From assembly GCA_002427615.1 (NCBI GenBank), contig DIFH01000055.1, positions 1-10,129 of the forward strand: DNA of 10,129 nucleotides. The letters are read 5' to 3'. Origin of the DNA: Paludibacter sp. UBA5753 (lineage in GTDB: Bacteria > Bacteroidota > Bacteroidia > Bacteroidales > Paludibacteraceae). A program made the position numbers and the translations under genes. Each line of letters begins with the position of its first letter. Position 1 is the first letter of the stretch. Shown here piece by piece: positions 1 to 7,031 of the stretch. The notes beneath the pieces are model-generated. The model had not been told where the DNA came from. It did not search any database and was given only the letters and a program-made list of their open reading frames with translations.

Positions 1-532
1 GGTACGGGGCTATTTTTCTAAACATTTCCCAAATAATAATTCCCCCTGTTACGCTCACATTCAGCGAATGCTTTGTGCCGAATTGGGGGATTTCAATACA
101 AGCATCACAGATATCAACCACGCTTTGCTGCACACCTTTCACTTCATTTCCTAAAATTACAGCATATTTTCTTGTTTTTTCGAGTTCCAAATCGGTGAGC
201 ATTGTGCTGCCTTCGGCTTGTTCGATAGCCAAAACAGTGTAGCCTTGCGTTTTCAGTTCGTTAACAGCATCGTGGGCATTTTCAAAGTATCTCCATTCGA
301 CCGTATTTTCGGCTCCCAGAGCAGTTTTATGTATTTCGGCATGCGGCGGCGTGCTGGTAATGCCGCACAGATAAACCGCTTCGATCAGAAATGCGTCGCC
401 GGTGCGAAAAACTGAACCCACATTGTGTAGACTTCGCACATTATCAAGCACAACAACGAGCGAAATCTTGGTTTGTGCTTTAAATTCTTCCGGCGTCAAC
501 CGGTTCATTTCCGTTATTTTTAATTTTCTCAT
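1..532 (-). CDS. TrmH/SpoU-family RNA 2'-O-methyltransferase, 3' end cut by window edge
   Basis: This gene is translated from the ATG at 532 leftward, with 177 codons visible and no stop before the edge. The family transfers methyl from SAM to a ribose 2'-OH in tRNA or rRNA, using a trefoil-knot SPOUT fold. All three family motifs are present: motif 1 around residues 31-48 (NVRSLHNVGSVFRTGDAF), motif 2 at 128-134 (GNEVKGV), and motif 3 around 147-165 (IEIPQFGTKHSLNVSVTGG). Family members of this short type are about 175-185 residues with no separate RNA-binding domain, so only a few C-terminal residues are probably missing. The ATG overlaps the TGA of the upstream peptidase gene as ATGA (529-532), which points to translational coupling. 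The RNA target cannot be read from the sequence. The family call is secure; the substrate is unknown. Confidence 0.93.
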   Translation of the reverse strand, partial: MRKLKITEMNRLTPEEFKAQTKISLVVVLDNVRSLHNVGSVFRTGDAFLIEAVYLCGITSTPPHAEIHKTALGAENTVEWRYFENAHDAVNELKTQGYTVLAIEQAEGSTMLTDLELEKTRKYAVILGNEVKGVQQSVVDICDACIEIPQFGTKHSLNVSVTGGIIIWEMFRKIAPY

Positions 533-1560
533 TTTTTAATTATCTCTATCGCTTTTTCAATCATCGTATCAATTCCGTTTAATTCGTCGGCTACCTCCAA
601 ATCAACTTTAACATCCGGATCAATTCCCCATTCGGTTTGTTGCATATTGGCATCGAATATGGGACTGGCCGAAAACCGAACCATCCAACCATTGGGAATC
701 TCGCTCGAAAACGGCAATCCGCCTCCTCCGCCTGTTTTGTCGCCCACAACGGTAGCATTTGGCGCTAATTTCATGCGAACGACAAATGAGTTGGTGGCGC
801 TGAACGACATGTGGTTGGTAAGCACAACAACTGGTCTTTGCCATTGCAAAGTTTTGTGGGCAGGCGTTTTTATTTCCTGGGATTTCGAAAAGTCAGTATG
901 TCCATCGCCTGTTTTATGTTGTATATAGCCGGTAATGGTTTCTTTGGTGAAAAAATACGATGCCAGTTGTTCCGACAAATCAAGATAACCTCCGCCATTA
1001 TCCCTTACGTCAATGATGAGTCCCTTGCAATTTTTAAAATAATTGAAAATATAACTTATGTTCGTATCACTAAATCGATTTGAAAAGTCGCCGTAATAAA
1101 TGTAACCTATATTACCGTTATCGATTCTTCCGTATCGCATTCCTCCGGCAATGTGATAATTATCCCCCAGATATTTATCGGAATAAATCAAGATTGAACT
1201 GAAATTATCGGGGTAATCGGTAAACCAGTTCTGGTACCGGCTGAGGTCGAAAGATGAATAAAGGTTCACGTGTCCATCTTTCAACTCGGCAAGCATATCA
1301 CCCATGAGTTTAAACAACGCTCTATCAGTTAAAGTACTATCAACCTGGTTTTTGTATACGAGATGTATCGAGTCCCAGTTAATATTTTTATAATCGAGAT
1401 AACAATATTTTGTATCGATTATTTTCCAGAGCGCTTCAAAATTTCCTTCGTTGGTGTTTTGCGGAAATTCAGGCTCGTTGATACACGAAGTAAATAAGAA
1501 GCCGGAAAACACTGAAAGCAGGATGAAAAAAAAATGTTTTTTAATATGTTGGGTCAGCAC
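529..1560 (-). CDS. S41-family (C-terminal-processing-type) peptidase, predicted lipoprotein
   Basis: This is a secreted serine peptidase of family S41, probably anchored to a membrane by lipid. The frame is open from an ATG at 1659 (376 residues). With that start, however, the hydrophobic signal would lie at residues 42-56 with the lipobox Cys at 59 (LFTSC), too deep for a signal peptide. A GTG at 1560 gives a normal 26-residue lipoprotein signal (basic KK, hydrophobic run, Cys), so it is preferred here; neither start has strong support. In the long numbering, the protein shows DGHV (128-131), DVRDNGGG (217-224), the putative nucleophile Ser287 in SFSAT, and VGDKTGGGGG (305-314), all typical of Bacteroidota S41 proteins. 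No PDZ domain is evident. The role may be processing of envelope proteins, but its substrate is unknown. It lies 189 bases downstream of the DUF3316 gene when the GTG start is used, and overlaps the methyltransferase gene by four bases. Confidence 0.85.
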   Translation of the reverse strand: MLTQHIKKHFFFILLSVFSGFLFTSCINEPEFPQNTNEGNFEALWKIIDTKYCYLDYKNINWDSIHLVYKNQVDSTLTDRALFKLMGDMLAELKDGHVNLYSSFDLSRYQNWFTDYPDNFSSILIYSDKYLGDNYHIAGGMRYGRIDNGNIGYIYYGDFSNRFSDTNISYIFNYFKNCKGLIIDVRDNGGGYLDLSEQLASYFFTKETITGYIQHKTGDGHTDFSKSQEIKTPAHKTLQWQRPVVVLTNHMSFSATNSFVVRMKLAPNATVVGDKTGGGGGLPFSSEIPNGWMVRFSASPIFDANMQQTEWGIDPDVKVDLEVADELNGIDTMIEKAIEIIKK

Positions 1561-1640
1561 CTCAGCCCCTGAAGGAGGAATAATAGCAGTTTGATAATCA
1601 TCAGCTTTGGTCTGACTTTGCCTGCCGGATAGGACGGTGT
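1555..1640. repeat. Repeat-like dyad sequences at the 5' end of the peptidase gene
   Basis: Two short GC-richer elements sit in an AT-rich setting. CCTCAGCCCCTGAAGGAGG (1560-1578) has CCTC/GAGG ends around an inner CAG...CTG. TTTGCCTGCCGG (1617-1628) recurs with one change as TTTGCCTGTCGG at 2705-2716. Both resemble, from memory, dispersed intergenic repeats common in Bacteroidota. Read as protein, the stretch gives a low-complexity, unconvincing N-terminus ahead of the peptidase signal sequence. Whether they are true genomic repeats needs the rest of the genome. Confidence 0.35.
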
Positions 1641-1749
1641 AATTGAATGAATGTCTCATGTTTTGAGTTATAAGTTATTGCATGTCTCCAAACTATCTTG
1701 CTAAAGGTGAAGGATTGGGTTCTGTTTATTTAGTGTTTTCTTTCAAGCT

Positions 1750-2598
1750 TTATTTATCAGTACTGATAAAATTTTCAGGCGCCCGGTTCTTTTTTCCGGC
1801 AAAAACAGACAGGTCGTACTTGCAACCTATCATTATACTGTATTCGTTGTGTTTGAAAACCATATTATTGGCTTCGTATTTCAATTTACCGGCATCCACT
1901 CCGAGCCTCCAGGTGAAATGTTTGAAAGGTATATCAAGTATCAAATTACCCGACGAGCCGAGTTTGTTGTGGAGCGAACTAACGTGAAAGGTATTTGATA
2001 AAGATCCCAACTCGAACATTTCGTAATACGAGGCTCCACCTTGTGGAACAAACATGCATCCGACAATAGGGATCTCAAGTCCGTAACTCAAGCGCAAAAC
2101 CCGGCGACGGGTCGGGATGTCATAACGTACAATTCCCGACAAATTGAGATTGGCAGCTAAATCGAGATTTACGGGGTTGTTTACATTGCGGGCTATTGAT
2201 TTATATCCGAATCCTGCATCTACAGTTGCTCCTGCTAATATTTGCAGTTTAGGTAAAGTCCTGAAATGATAATGCATTCCCCAACTGTAATTTACCCCAA
2301 AATAATTCATAGATGAAGTATTTGCAGGGTTGTCGGTGATTCCGGCTAAAGCGGAAATTTTTCTTTCCATCGACAAATTCGTTTTTTGTGCCGAAAAAAA
2401 ATTACGAGCGGCGTGTTCGTATTTTACACCCGTGCCTGTGTACATAAGTGGCGACAGATAAGGATCGAGCAAATCAAGCGCCGTAATTCCAATTAGTTCC
2501 GAAGTTCCGATAAGTTTGTATTGTAAGGGTTTTTCGTCTTGTGAAAACAAGTTTACCGAACACAAAATAGCCCAGACATAAATAATTAATTTCTTCAT
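1750..2598 (-). CDS. DUF3316-like exported protein, probably outer-membrane associated
   Basis: The function is unknown. The ATG at 2598 is chosen because it opens a standard signal peptide (MKKLIIYVWAILCSVNLFS, cleavage near residue 19 or 20). An in-frame ATG at 2757 would add 53 residues with no signal character and would run across the promoter box at 2627-2634. The mature part of about 262 residues alternates polar and apolar residues with many Tyr, Gly and Asn, as in outer-membrane beta-strand proteins. It begins with a segment resembling DUF3316 (TSELIGITALDLLDPYLSP, about residues 29-47, then MYTGTG). That family is found mostly in Bacteroidales and has no assigned role. The last codons form an exact palindrome. 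The gene is the first of the minus-strand group with the S41 peptidase and RNA methyltransferase. The family name is from recall; the exported nature is well supported. Confidence 0.78.
   Translation of the reverse strand: MKKLIIYVWAILCSVNLFSQDEKPLQYKLIGTSELIGITALDLLDPYLSPLMYTGTGVKYEHAARNFFSAQKTNLSMERKISALAGITDNPANTSSMNYFGVNYSWGMHYHFRTLPKLQILAGATVDAGFGYKSIARNVNNPVNLDLAANLNLSGIVRYDIPTRRRVLRLSYGLEIPIVGCMFVPQGGASYYEMFELGSLSNTFHVSSLHNKLGSSGNLILDIPFKHFTWRLGVDAGKLKYEANNMVFKHNEYSIMIGCKYDLSVFAGKKNRAPENFISTDK
1753..1770. repeat. Exact 18-bp palindrome over the 3' end of the DUF3316 gene
   Basis: TTTATCAGTACTGATAAA is identical to its reverse complement. It covers the last six sense codons (ISTDK and part of the preceding Phe) and ends one base before the stop codon. 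As RNA it could fold to about seven pairs around a tight loop, but no U-run follows on the minus strand, so a standard terminator is not supported. It could equally be a protein-binding dyad. Confidence 0.6.
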
Positions 2599-2626
2599 AA
2601 AAACAGGTTTTGAAATTATGTGTCTG

Positions 2627-2634
2627 CAAAAATA
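2627..2634 (-). promoter_or_regulatory. Candidate Bacteroidota -7 box for the DUF3316 gene
   Basis: On the minus strand the sequence is TATTTTTG, an exact match to the TAnnTTTG -7 consensus of Bacteroidota. It lies 28 bases ahead of the chosen ATG at 2598, leaving a leader of about 20 bases. There is no good TTG at -33; only a TTT lies at a shorter spacing. The position supports the shorter start of the gene. Confidence 0.45.
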
Positions 2635-2706
2635 AGAAAAAAGAAATATGAAACGAGCATGATTAGCGATAATTGCCAAAGAAGATGAAAATTCGATAAG
2701 CGAGTT

Positions 2707-2722
2707 TGCCTGTCGGCAGACA
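2707..2722. repeat. Imperfect 16-bp palindrome, TGCCTGTCGGCAGACA
   Basis: The arms pair with one mismatch and one G-T pair. The left half, with its preceding TT, matches 1617-1628 at 11 of 12 positions (TTTGCCTGYCGG). It resembles a dispersed Bacteroidota repeat core, TGCCTGCCGGCAGGCA, from recall. It is located upstream of the DUF3316 promoter candidate. Confidence 0.4.
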
Positions 2723-2757
2723 AGTTCCATGCAACGTTTAAAAACCATTATTTTCAC

Positions 2758-3054
2758 ATGAAACGGGTATTATTTTCGGGAACTATTTTTTTGAATCTGT
2801 CTGATAGACTTATCCTTGCCCTGTTTTTTTGTTTTATTTTTTTGTTGGGCGGAATCCAAGCCGGCAAATGCGCCAACTGCCAATCGTACAACTATTATGG
2901 GGATAACGGACTCCGCCTACGTGACGAACAAACCCGCGAACGGCTTTGCTGCCACATAGAAAAGATTAAGCTGTCAGTCTCTCTTGTTTTCCTTTCCAAA
3001 AACGGTTTTCTTCTGTTTTTAATCTCCCGAAAATCATTATCTTTGTGCCAGTAA
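2758..3054 (+). CDS. Doubtful 98-residue reading frame with one hydrophobic segment
   Basis: This starts with ATG and encodes a hydrophobic stretch at about residues 18-35, then a short polar part with CxxC (residues 38-41) and a CC pair (63-64). No known family is recognised. The reading frame ends downstream of the -7 box proposed for rdgB, and its final third (LSVSLVFLSKNGFLLFLISR) looks like translated AT-rich spacer. It has no visible promoter or ribosome binding site. It could be a small membrane protein, a decayed gene fragment or chance; chance or remnant is favoured. Confidence 0.15.
   Translation: MKRVLFSGTIFLNLSDRLILALFFCFIFLLGGIQAGKCANCQSYNYYGDNGLRLRDEQTRERLCCHIEKIKLSVSLVFLSKNGFLLFLISRKSLSLCQ
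3038..3045 (+). promoter_or_regulatory. Candidate Bacteroidota -7 box for rdgB
   Basis: TATCTTTG matches TAnnTTTG exactly and lies 31 bases ahead of the rdgB ATG. The -33 element is weak: a TCTG at 3012-3015 sits 22 bases upstream, where TTTG or TTG would be expected. Transcription from here could extend through porZ and the genes after it, because no strong terminator is visible between them. Confidence 0.5.
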
Positions 3055-3076
3055 ATTACAAAATTCGCATTTATTT

Positions 3077-3655
3077 ATGAAAAAACTGGTTTTTGCAACC
3101 AATAATGCACACAAATTGTCGGAAGTAAGAGCCATTCTTGCACCTGAATATGAAATTTTTAGTCTTGCTGAATTAAATTGCAATGACGATATTCCCGAAA
3201 CAGCCGATACGCTCGAAGGGAATGCCTTATTGAAAGCTAAATATGTTTTCGATAAATTCGGAATGGATTGTTTTGCCGACGACACGGGTCTGGAAGTAGA
3301 TGCCCTGAATGGAGAACCCGGAGTTTATTCGGCACGTTATGCCGGCGAAGATCATAATTCGCACAATAATATGATGAAACTCCTTTCGCGTTTAGGAGAA
3401 AACCCGGATCGTAAAGCGCATTTCCGGACGGTGATAGCCTTGATTGAAAAGGGCGAAGCGCATTTTTTTGAAGGCAGGATAGATGGGCATATTGCTTTTG
3501 AACCCCGTGGGAATGCAGGCTTTGGTTACGATCCTGTTTTTGTCCCTACCGGTTATGAGAAAAGTTTTGCCGAATTAGGCGTTGATGAGAAAAATAAAAT
3601 AAGCCACAGGGCGTTAGCGGTACAAAACTTAGTTGGATATTTGAGTGGACAATAA
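3077..3655 (+). CDS. rdgB: Non-canonical purine NTP pyrophosphatase (RdgB/HAM1 family)
   Basis: This enzyme hydrolyses ITP, dITP and XTP to monophosphates plus pyrophosphate, keeping deaminated purines out of DNA and RNA; it acts in the cytoplasm. At 192 residues it is full length for the family. Visible motifs are the N-terminal nucleotide-binding ATNNAHK (7-13), the Mg-binding ADDTGLEVDAL (67-77, with Asp68 and Asp69), GFGYDPVF (148-155), and SHRALA (176-181). The start is the first ATG of the open frame and fits the family N-terminus exactly. A promoter box lies 31 bases upstream. porZ follows after 101 bases with the same orientation. The identification is secure. Confidence 0.96.
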   Translation: MKKLVFATNNAHKLSEVRAILAPEYEIFSLAELNCNDDIPETADTLEGNALLKAKYVFDKFGMDCFADDTGLEVDALNGEPGVYSARYAGEDHNSHNNMMKLLSRLGENPDRKAHFRTVIALIEKGEAHFFEGRIDGHIAFEPRGNAGFGYDPVFVPTGYEKSFAELGVDEKNKISHRALAVQNLVGYLSGQ

Positions 3656-3691
3656 ACCGGAAGGACGAAACCCAATTATTTTATGGAATAC

Positions 3692-3709
3692 TTTTATCGA
3701 TCAATAAAA
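3692..3709. repeat. AT-rich near-palindrome between rdgB and porZ
   Basis: TTTTATCGATCAATAAAA has six-base arms (TTTTAT/ATAAAA) around CGATCA and lies about 37 bases after the rdgB stop. It may be a weak terminator or chance. There is no G+C in the stem and no clean T-run, so I do not call it a terminator. A TAATTTAG at 3721-3728 is one base off the -7 consensus and could serve porZ, but no -33 element is seen. Confidence 0.25.
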
Positions 3710-3756
3710 TAAAACGCATGTAATTTAGTTATTTACATAAAAATATTTTATCAGAA

Positions 3757-6093
3757 ATGAAAATCAGAATACTTTTTGCCGGATTAATATTAACAAGTTG
3801 TTTGGTACCTCTTCAGGCTCAACTGGCTATGGGGAAATGGAGGACTCATTTTGCCTATAACTCAGTAAATCAAATCGCCCAGTCGGAACATAAAGTCTTT
3901 GCTATAAGTGCAGGCGCTTTGTTTTCGGTTGACAAAAAGGATCAGGATATAGAACTTTACAGTAAGCTAAACGGATTGAGCGATAATAATATTTCGAGAA
4001 TTGAGTACGACTCCGAAAATAAACAATTATTGATTGTGTATAATAATGGAAATATTGATTTATTAAGCTCCAGCGGAGTGATAAATATCCCCGATTTGTA
4101 CAACAAACAGATGAGTACGAGTAAAACAATCAATCAAATAATGATTAACGACGATAAAGCTTATTTGTCATGTGATTTCGGTATTTTGGTTCTTAATATG
4201 AATAAACATGAAGTGGCTGACACTTATTACATTGGAGACAACGGCTCGGATGTAAAAGTGCTGAATACTGCCATACAAGGGTCATATCTTTATGCTATAT
4301 CTTCCAATACAATTTACAAAAGTCTTTTAAGTGAACCAAACCTGGCAAATTACGAATTTTGGAGTACACTTTCAGGTTTACCGGGGAATGGTGAATTTAA
4401 AAAGATTGCTTCTTTTGGAGGTAAGCTTGTTTTGATGCGTGGAAATAAACTTTACGCACAAAACGAAAATCAAATATGGTCGCCACTCTTTTCTGAAATA
4501 TCAGTAAGTGATTTTTTTGTTTTGAACAACAACAAAATGATTATTACCGATAATGGAACAACATCCTATTTGGTTGATGAAGCGCTGAATTTAACTCCCT
4601 TTGAAAACATGGGTTTAATGCCCGATGCCGAATTCGATTCAGAACGAAATTTATATTGGTTTGCCGGAAAAAGCGAAGGCGTGGTTTCGTATAATATTGA
4701 AACATCGGAAGTTAATTCGTACAAACCGGGAGGTCCGATAGTTAATACTCCATGGGAAATGACTTTCAGCCAACAAAAGCTTTTTGTTGTACAAGGTGGA
4801 CGATGGGCAACTCAATATGACAAACCGGGTTATGTAATGATTTATGAAAACAATACCTGGACAAATCTTGATCCAACTATAATAAAGAATAAAACCGGTT
4901 ACGACGCATTGGATTTTATGAATATTGCGGTCGATCCGCTCGACGACAAGCATTTTTTTGTTACATCTTACGGAACAGGATTGTATGAGTTTAATAATGA
5001 TGCTTTTGTAAACTGGTATAATCACTTGAATAGTACACTGGAGACTGTAATTGCAAATAATCCATATAGATTTATCCGTTTGGATGGGGCTATTTTTGAT
5101 CAAGATGGGAATTTATTCCTGGCAAATATAGGCGTCAATGCCGCTATTAAAGTACTGTTGAAAGATGGAACGTGGACACAACTAACTTATCCAGAGGCCG
5201 CAAAACCGACTTTGGGACGGATTCTGATTTCGAATCAGAATCCTAATCAAAAGTGGGTTCCATCTGTTCGGTATAGCCCCGGAATTTTGATTTTCGACGA
5301 CAATGGAACGATAACCGACCAATCCGATGATCAATCGGTATTTAAGTCATCTTTCGTATTTCCCGAAACGGAAAACGGGCAAACGGTTTTAATATCGGAA
5401 ACTCCGGCATACGTTTATACCATTGTACAGGATAAAAGCGGAACTGTTTGGGTGGGTACTGATTTAGGACCATTTTTGTTTTACAACACGTCTAAAATAT
5501 TCGATCCGGATTACACCTGTTCCCGGGTAAAAATTCCACGAAACGACGACACCGGTTTGGCCGATTATTTACTTAAAGATGAGAAAATTAAAGCTATTGC
5601 CATTGATGGCGCAAATCGTAAATGGCTCGGAACGGAGACTTCGGGTGTTTATTTAATGTCGGAAAACGGACAGGAAACTATTCAGCATTTTACGGTTTCG
5701 AACAGCCCTTTATTATCGAACGATATTTTGTCGATAGCCATCAGTCCTGTTACCGGTGAAGTTTTTTTCGGAACAGGGAATGGACTTGTGTCATACCAAA
5801 GCAACGCTGTTGATGGGGGCGACACATTTAATAATGTTCATGCTTACCCGAATCCCGTTCGTGAAAATTTTACGGGTGTAATAACCATCACCGGATTAAT
5901 CAAAGACACGCAGGTTAAAATTACCGATTTGAATGGAAACTTGATTTGCCAGACAGTCTCCAACGGAGGTATTGCCACCTGGGATGGAAAAGATGTGCGT
6001 GGCCGTAAAGTAAGTACCGGAATTTACCTGGCAATTTGTGTAAACGAAGATGGGACTCAAAGTACGATTACTAAAATAATGGTTATCAATTAA
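3757..6093 (+). CDS. porZ: PorZ, type IX secretion system attachment-complex component (A-LPS delivery)
   Basis: PorZ is a surface component of the T9SS. In Porphyromonas gingivalis it works with PorU, PorV and PorQ, binding anionic LPS and handing it to the PorU sortase, which attaches it to secreted cargo. This protein has 778 residues, close to the known family length. It starts with a signal peptide (cleavage likely after LQA at 19-21). It continues with repeated beta-strand blades typical of two beta-propellers, including two-component-regulator-type propeller motifs around 562-575 (GTVWVGTDLGPFLF) and 611-632 (AIAIDGANRKWLGTETSGVY). It ends in a T9SS-type C-terminal domain at about 692-778, beginning near YPNPV (697-701) and ending KIMVIN. 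A Cys at 15 within LTSC could be read as a lipobox. An 11-bp hairpin lies within the gene. The GT2 gene begins 11 bases after the stop. Confidence 0.88.
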   Translation: MKIRILFAGLILTSCLVPLQAQLAMGKWRTHFAYNSVNQIAQSEHKVFAISAGALFSVDKKDQDIELYSKLNGLSDNNISRIEYDSENKQLLIVYNNGNIDLLSSSGVINIPDLYNKQMSTSKTINQIMINDDKAYLSCDFGILVLNMNKHEVADTYYIGDNGSDVKVLNTAIQGSYLYAISSNTIYKSLLSEPNLANYEFWSTLSGLPGNGEFKKIASFGGKLVLMRGNKLYAQNENQIWSPLFSEISVSDFFVLNNNKMIITDNGTTSYLVDEALNLTPFENMGLMPDAEFDSERNLYWFAGKSEGVVSYNIETSEVNSYKPGGPIVNTPWEMTFSQQKLFVVQGGRWATQYDKPGYVMIYENNTWTNLDPTIIKNKTGYDALDFMNIAVDPLDDKHFFVTSYGTGLYEFNNDAFVNWYNHLNSTLETVIANNPYRFIRLDGAIFDQDGNLFLANIGVNAAIKVLLKDGTWTQLTYPEAAKPTLGRILISNQNPNQKWVPSVRYSPGILIFDDNGTITDQSDDQSVFKSSFVFPETENGQTVLISETPAYVYTIVQDKSGTVWVGTDLGPFLFYNTSKIFDPDYTCSRVKIPRNDDTGLADYLLKDEKIKAIAIDGANRKWLGTETSGVYLMSENGQETIQHFTVSNSPLLSNDILSIAISPVTGEVFFGTGNGLVSYQSNAVDGGDTFNNVHAYPNPVRENFTGVITITGLIKDTQVKITDLNGNLICQTVSNGGIATWDGKDVRGRKVSTGIYLAICVNEDGTQSTITKIMVIN
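5219..5243. repeat. Perfect 11-bp hairpin inside porZ
   Basis: GGATTCTGATT (5219-5229) and AATCAGAATCC (5233-5243) are exact reverse complements separated by TCG. The hairpin lies in codons 488-496, encoding RILISNQNP. No T-run follows, so it does not look like a terminator. It is present on both strands and could form in mRNA or as a DNA cruciform. Confidence 0.6.
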
Positions 6094-6104
6094 ATATCTG
6101 AGTA

Positions 6105-7031
6105 ATGAAAGCATCCTTGGTTGTTTCCGCCTATAATGAGGAATTGGTGTTAAGATCATTTTACAAGCAAATGATGAGCGCTTTAGAAACTTGCCAATGT
6201 GAATATGAATTGATATTTGTAAACGATGGCAGTACCGATAAATCACAGGAAATAATTGATGAGATTTCTCATGAAAATCCAAACGTGAAATCAATTCTTT
6301 TTTCAAAAAACTTCGGACACGAAGCCGCAATGATTGCAGGGATTGATTATGCCTGCGGAGATGCGTTAATTTGTATGGACAGCGACCTGCAACATCCTCC
6401 CGCCATTGTCCCCGAAATATTAAACCGCTTCATGCTTGGCGATGTTGATATTATCAATATGGTGAGAAGAGTTGGCAAACACCAAAATAAGCTTTCTTCT
6501 TTATTTTACAAAATAGTGAATCGGATTTCGCCGTATAATATAGAGGAAAATGCTTCCGACTTTTTTTTAATTTCGGATAGAATTGCTCAAATTTTACGAA
6601 AAGATTACAGAGAAAGAGTCCGCTTTTTAAGAGGCTTTATCCAGATAATCGGCTTCCGTAAAACAACCTTGTCTTATCTGTCCACTGAAAGGGAAGCCGG
6701 CAAAAGCAAATATTCGATGAGAAGGCTTGTATCATTATCTATCACAGCTGTTGCCACTCTATCAAAATTACCTTTAAAAATTGGAATTTACCTCGGTGCA
6801 ATCTGTGGCTTTTTCAGTTTATTACTCGCCGTATACAGCATTATAATGAAATTTATCGACCAGCCTGTCTCCGGCTACACTACTATCGTCGTGTTTTTAG
6901 GAATCATGTTCAGCATTCAGTTTTTCATACTTGGAATACTTGGCGAATATATAGGATTTTTATTCGACGAACAAAAGAAACGTCCGATTTATATTGTGGA
7001 CAAAACAACTAATATAGCTAACAGACAATGA
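6105..7031 (+). CDS. GT2-family polyprenyl-phosphate glycosyltransferase (GtrB/ArnC/DPM1-like)
   Basis: This probably transfers a sugar from a nucleotide donor to undecaprenyl phosphate at the inner face of the cytoplasmic membrane. The 308-residue protein has a GT-A fold N-terminal domain with VSAYNEE (7-13), FVNDGSTD (38-45), the metal-binding MDSDLQHPP (91-99), and REAGKSKYS (196-204). Two hydrophobic segments follow at about 226-248 and 258-283, as in GtrB and ArnC. The family position usually reading SDFRLMD is SDFFLIS here (151-157), a variation that may affect donor choice. The start at 6105 is 11 bases after the porZ stop. The stop overlaps the next ATG as ATGA. The class is secure; the sugar (glucose, mannose, GlcNAc, aminoarabinose or other) is not. 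Confidence 0.9.
   Translation: MKASLVVSAYNEELVLRSFYKQMMSALETCQCEYELIFVNDGSTDKSQEIIDEISHENPNVKSILFSKNFGHEAAMIAGIDYACGDALICMDSDLQHPPAIVPEILNRFMLGDVDIINMVRRVGKHQNKLSSLFYKIVNRISPYNIEENASDFFLISDRIAQILRKDYRERVRFLRGFIQIIGFRKTTLSYLSTEREAGKSKYSMRRLVSLSITAVATLSKLPLKIGIYLGAICGFFSLLLAVYSIIMKFIDQPVSGYTTIVVFLGIMFSIQFFILGILGEYIGFLFDEQKKRPIYIVDKTTNIANRQ

Larger units (their letters stand above)
2599..3076. other. Divergent intergenic region between the DUF3316 gene and rdgB
   Basis: This 478-base spacer separates two genes pointing away from each other. It contains a Bacteroidota -7 box for each direction (2627-2634 minus, 3038-3045 plus), an imperfect palindrome near 2707-2722, and a 98-codon plus-strand frame of doubtful reality (2758-3054). 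The middle part, about 2850-2960, is noticeably richer in G+C than its flanks. I see no tRNA, riboswitch or other RNA that I can name. Confidence 0.6.

Noticed and set aside
647..928. Plus-strand reading frame inside the S41 peptidase region
   Set aside because: It is antisense to a gene with clear catalytic motifs, and its protein shows no domain features.
1682..1987. Plus-strand reading frame of 101 codons
   Set aside because: It lies opposite the DUF3316-like gene, has no family resemblance, and crosses the palindrome; the minus-strand gene explains the sequence.
2599..2757. 53-residue N-terminal extension of the DUF3316-like protein from the ATG at 2757
   Set aside because: The extension would bury the signal peptide and cross an exact -7 promoter box; the ATG at 2598 fits a secreted protein.
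4651..5103. Minus-strand 150-codon frame within porZ
   Set aside because: It is antisense to a well-supported coding region and has no recognisable protein character.
5896..6330. Minus-strand 144-codon frame across the porZ/GT2 junction
   Set aside because: It opposes two confident genes, including the PorZ C-terminal domain and the GT2 motifs.
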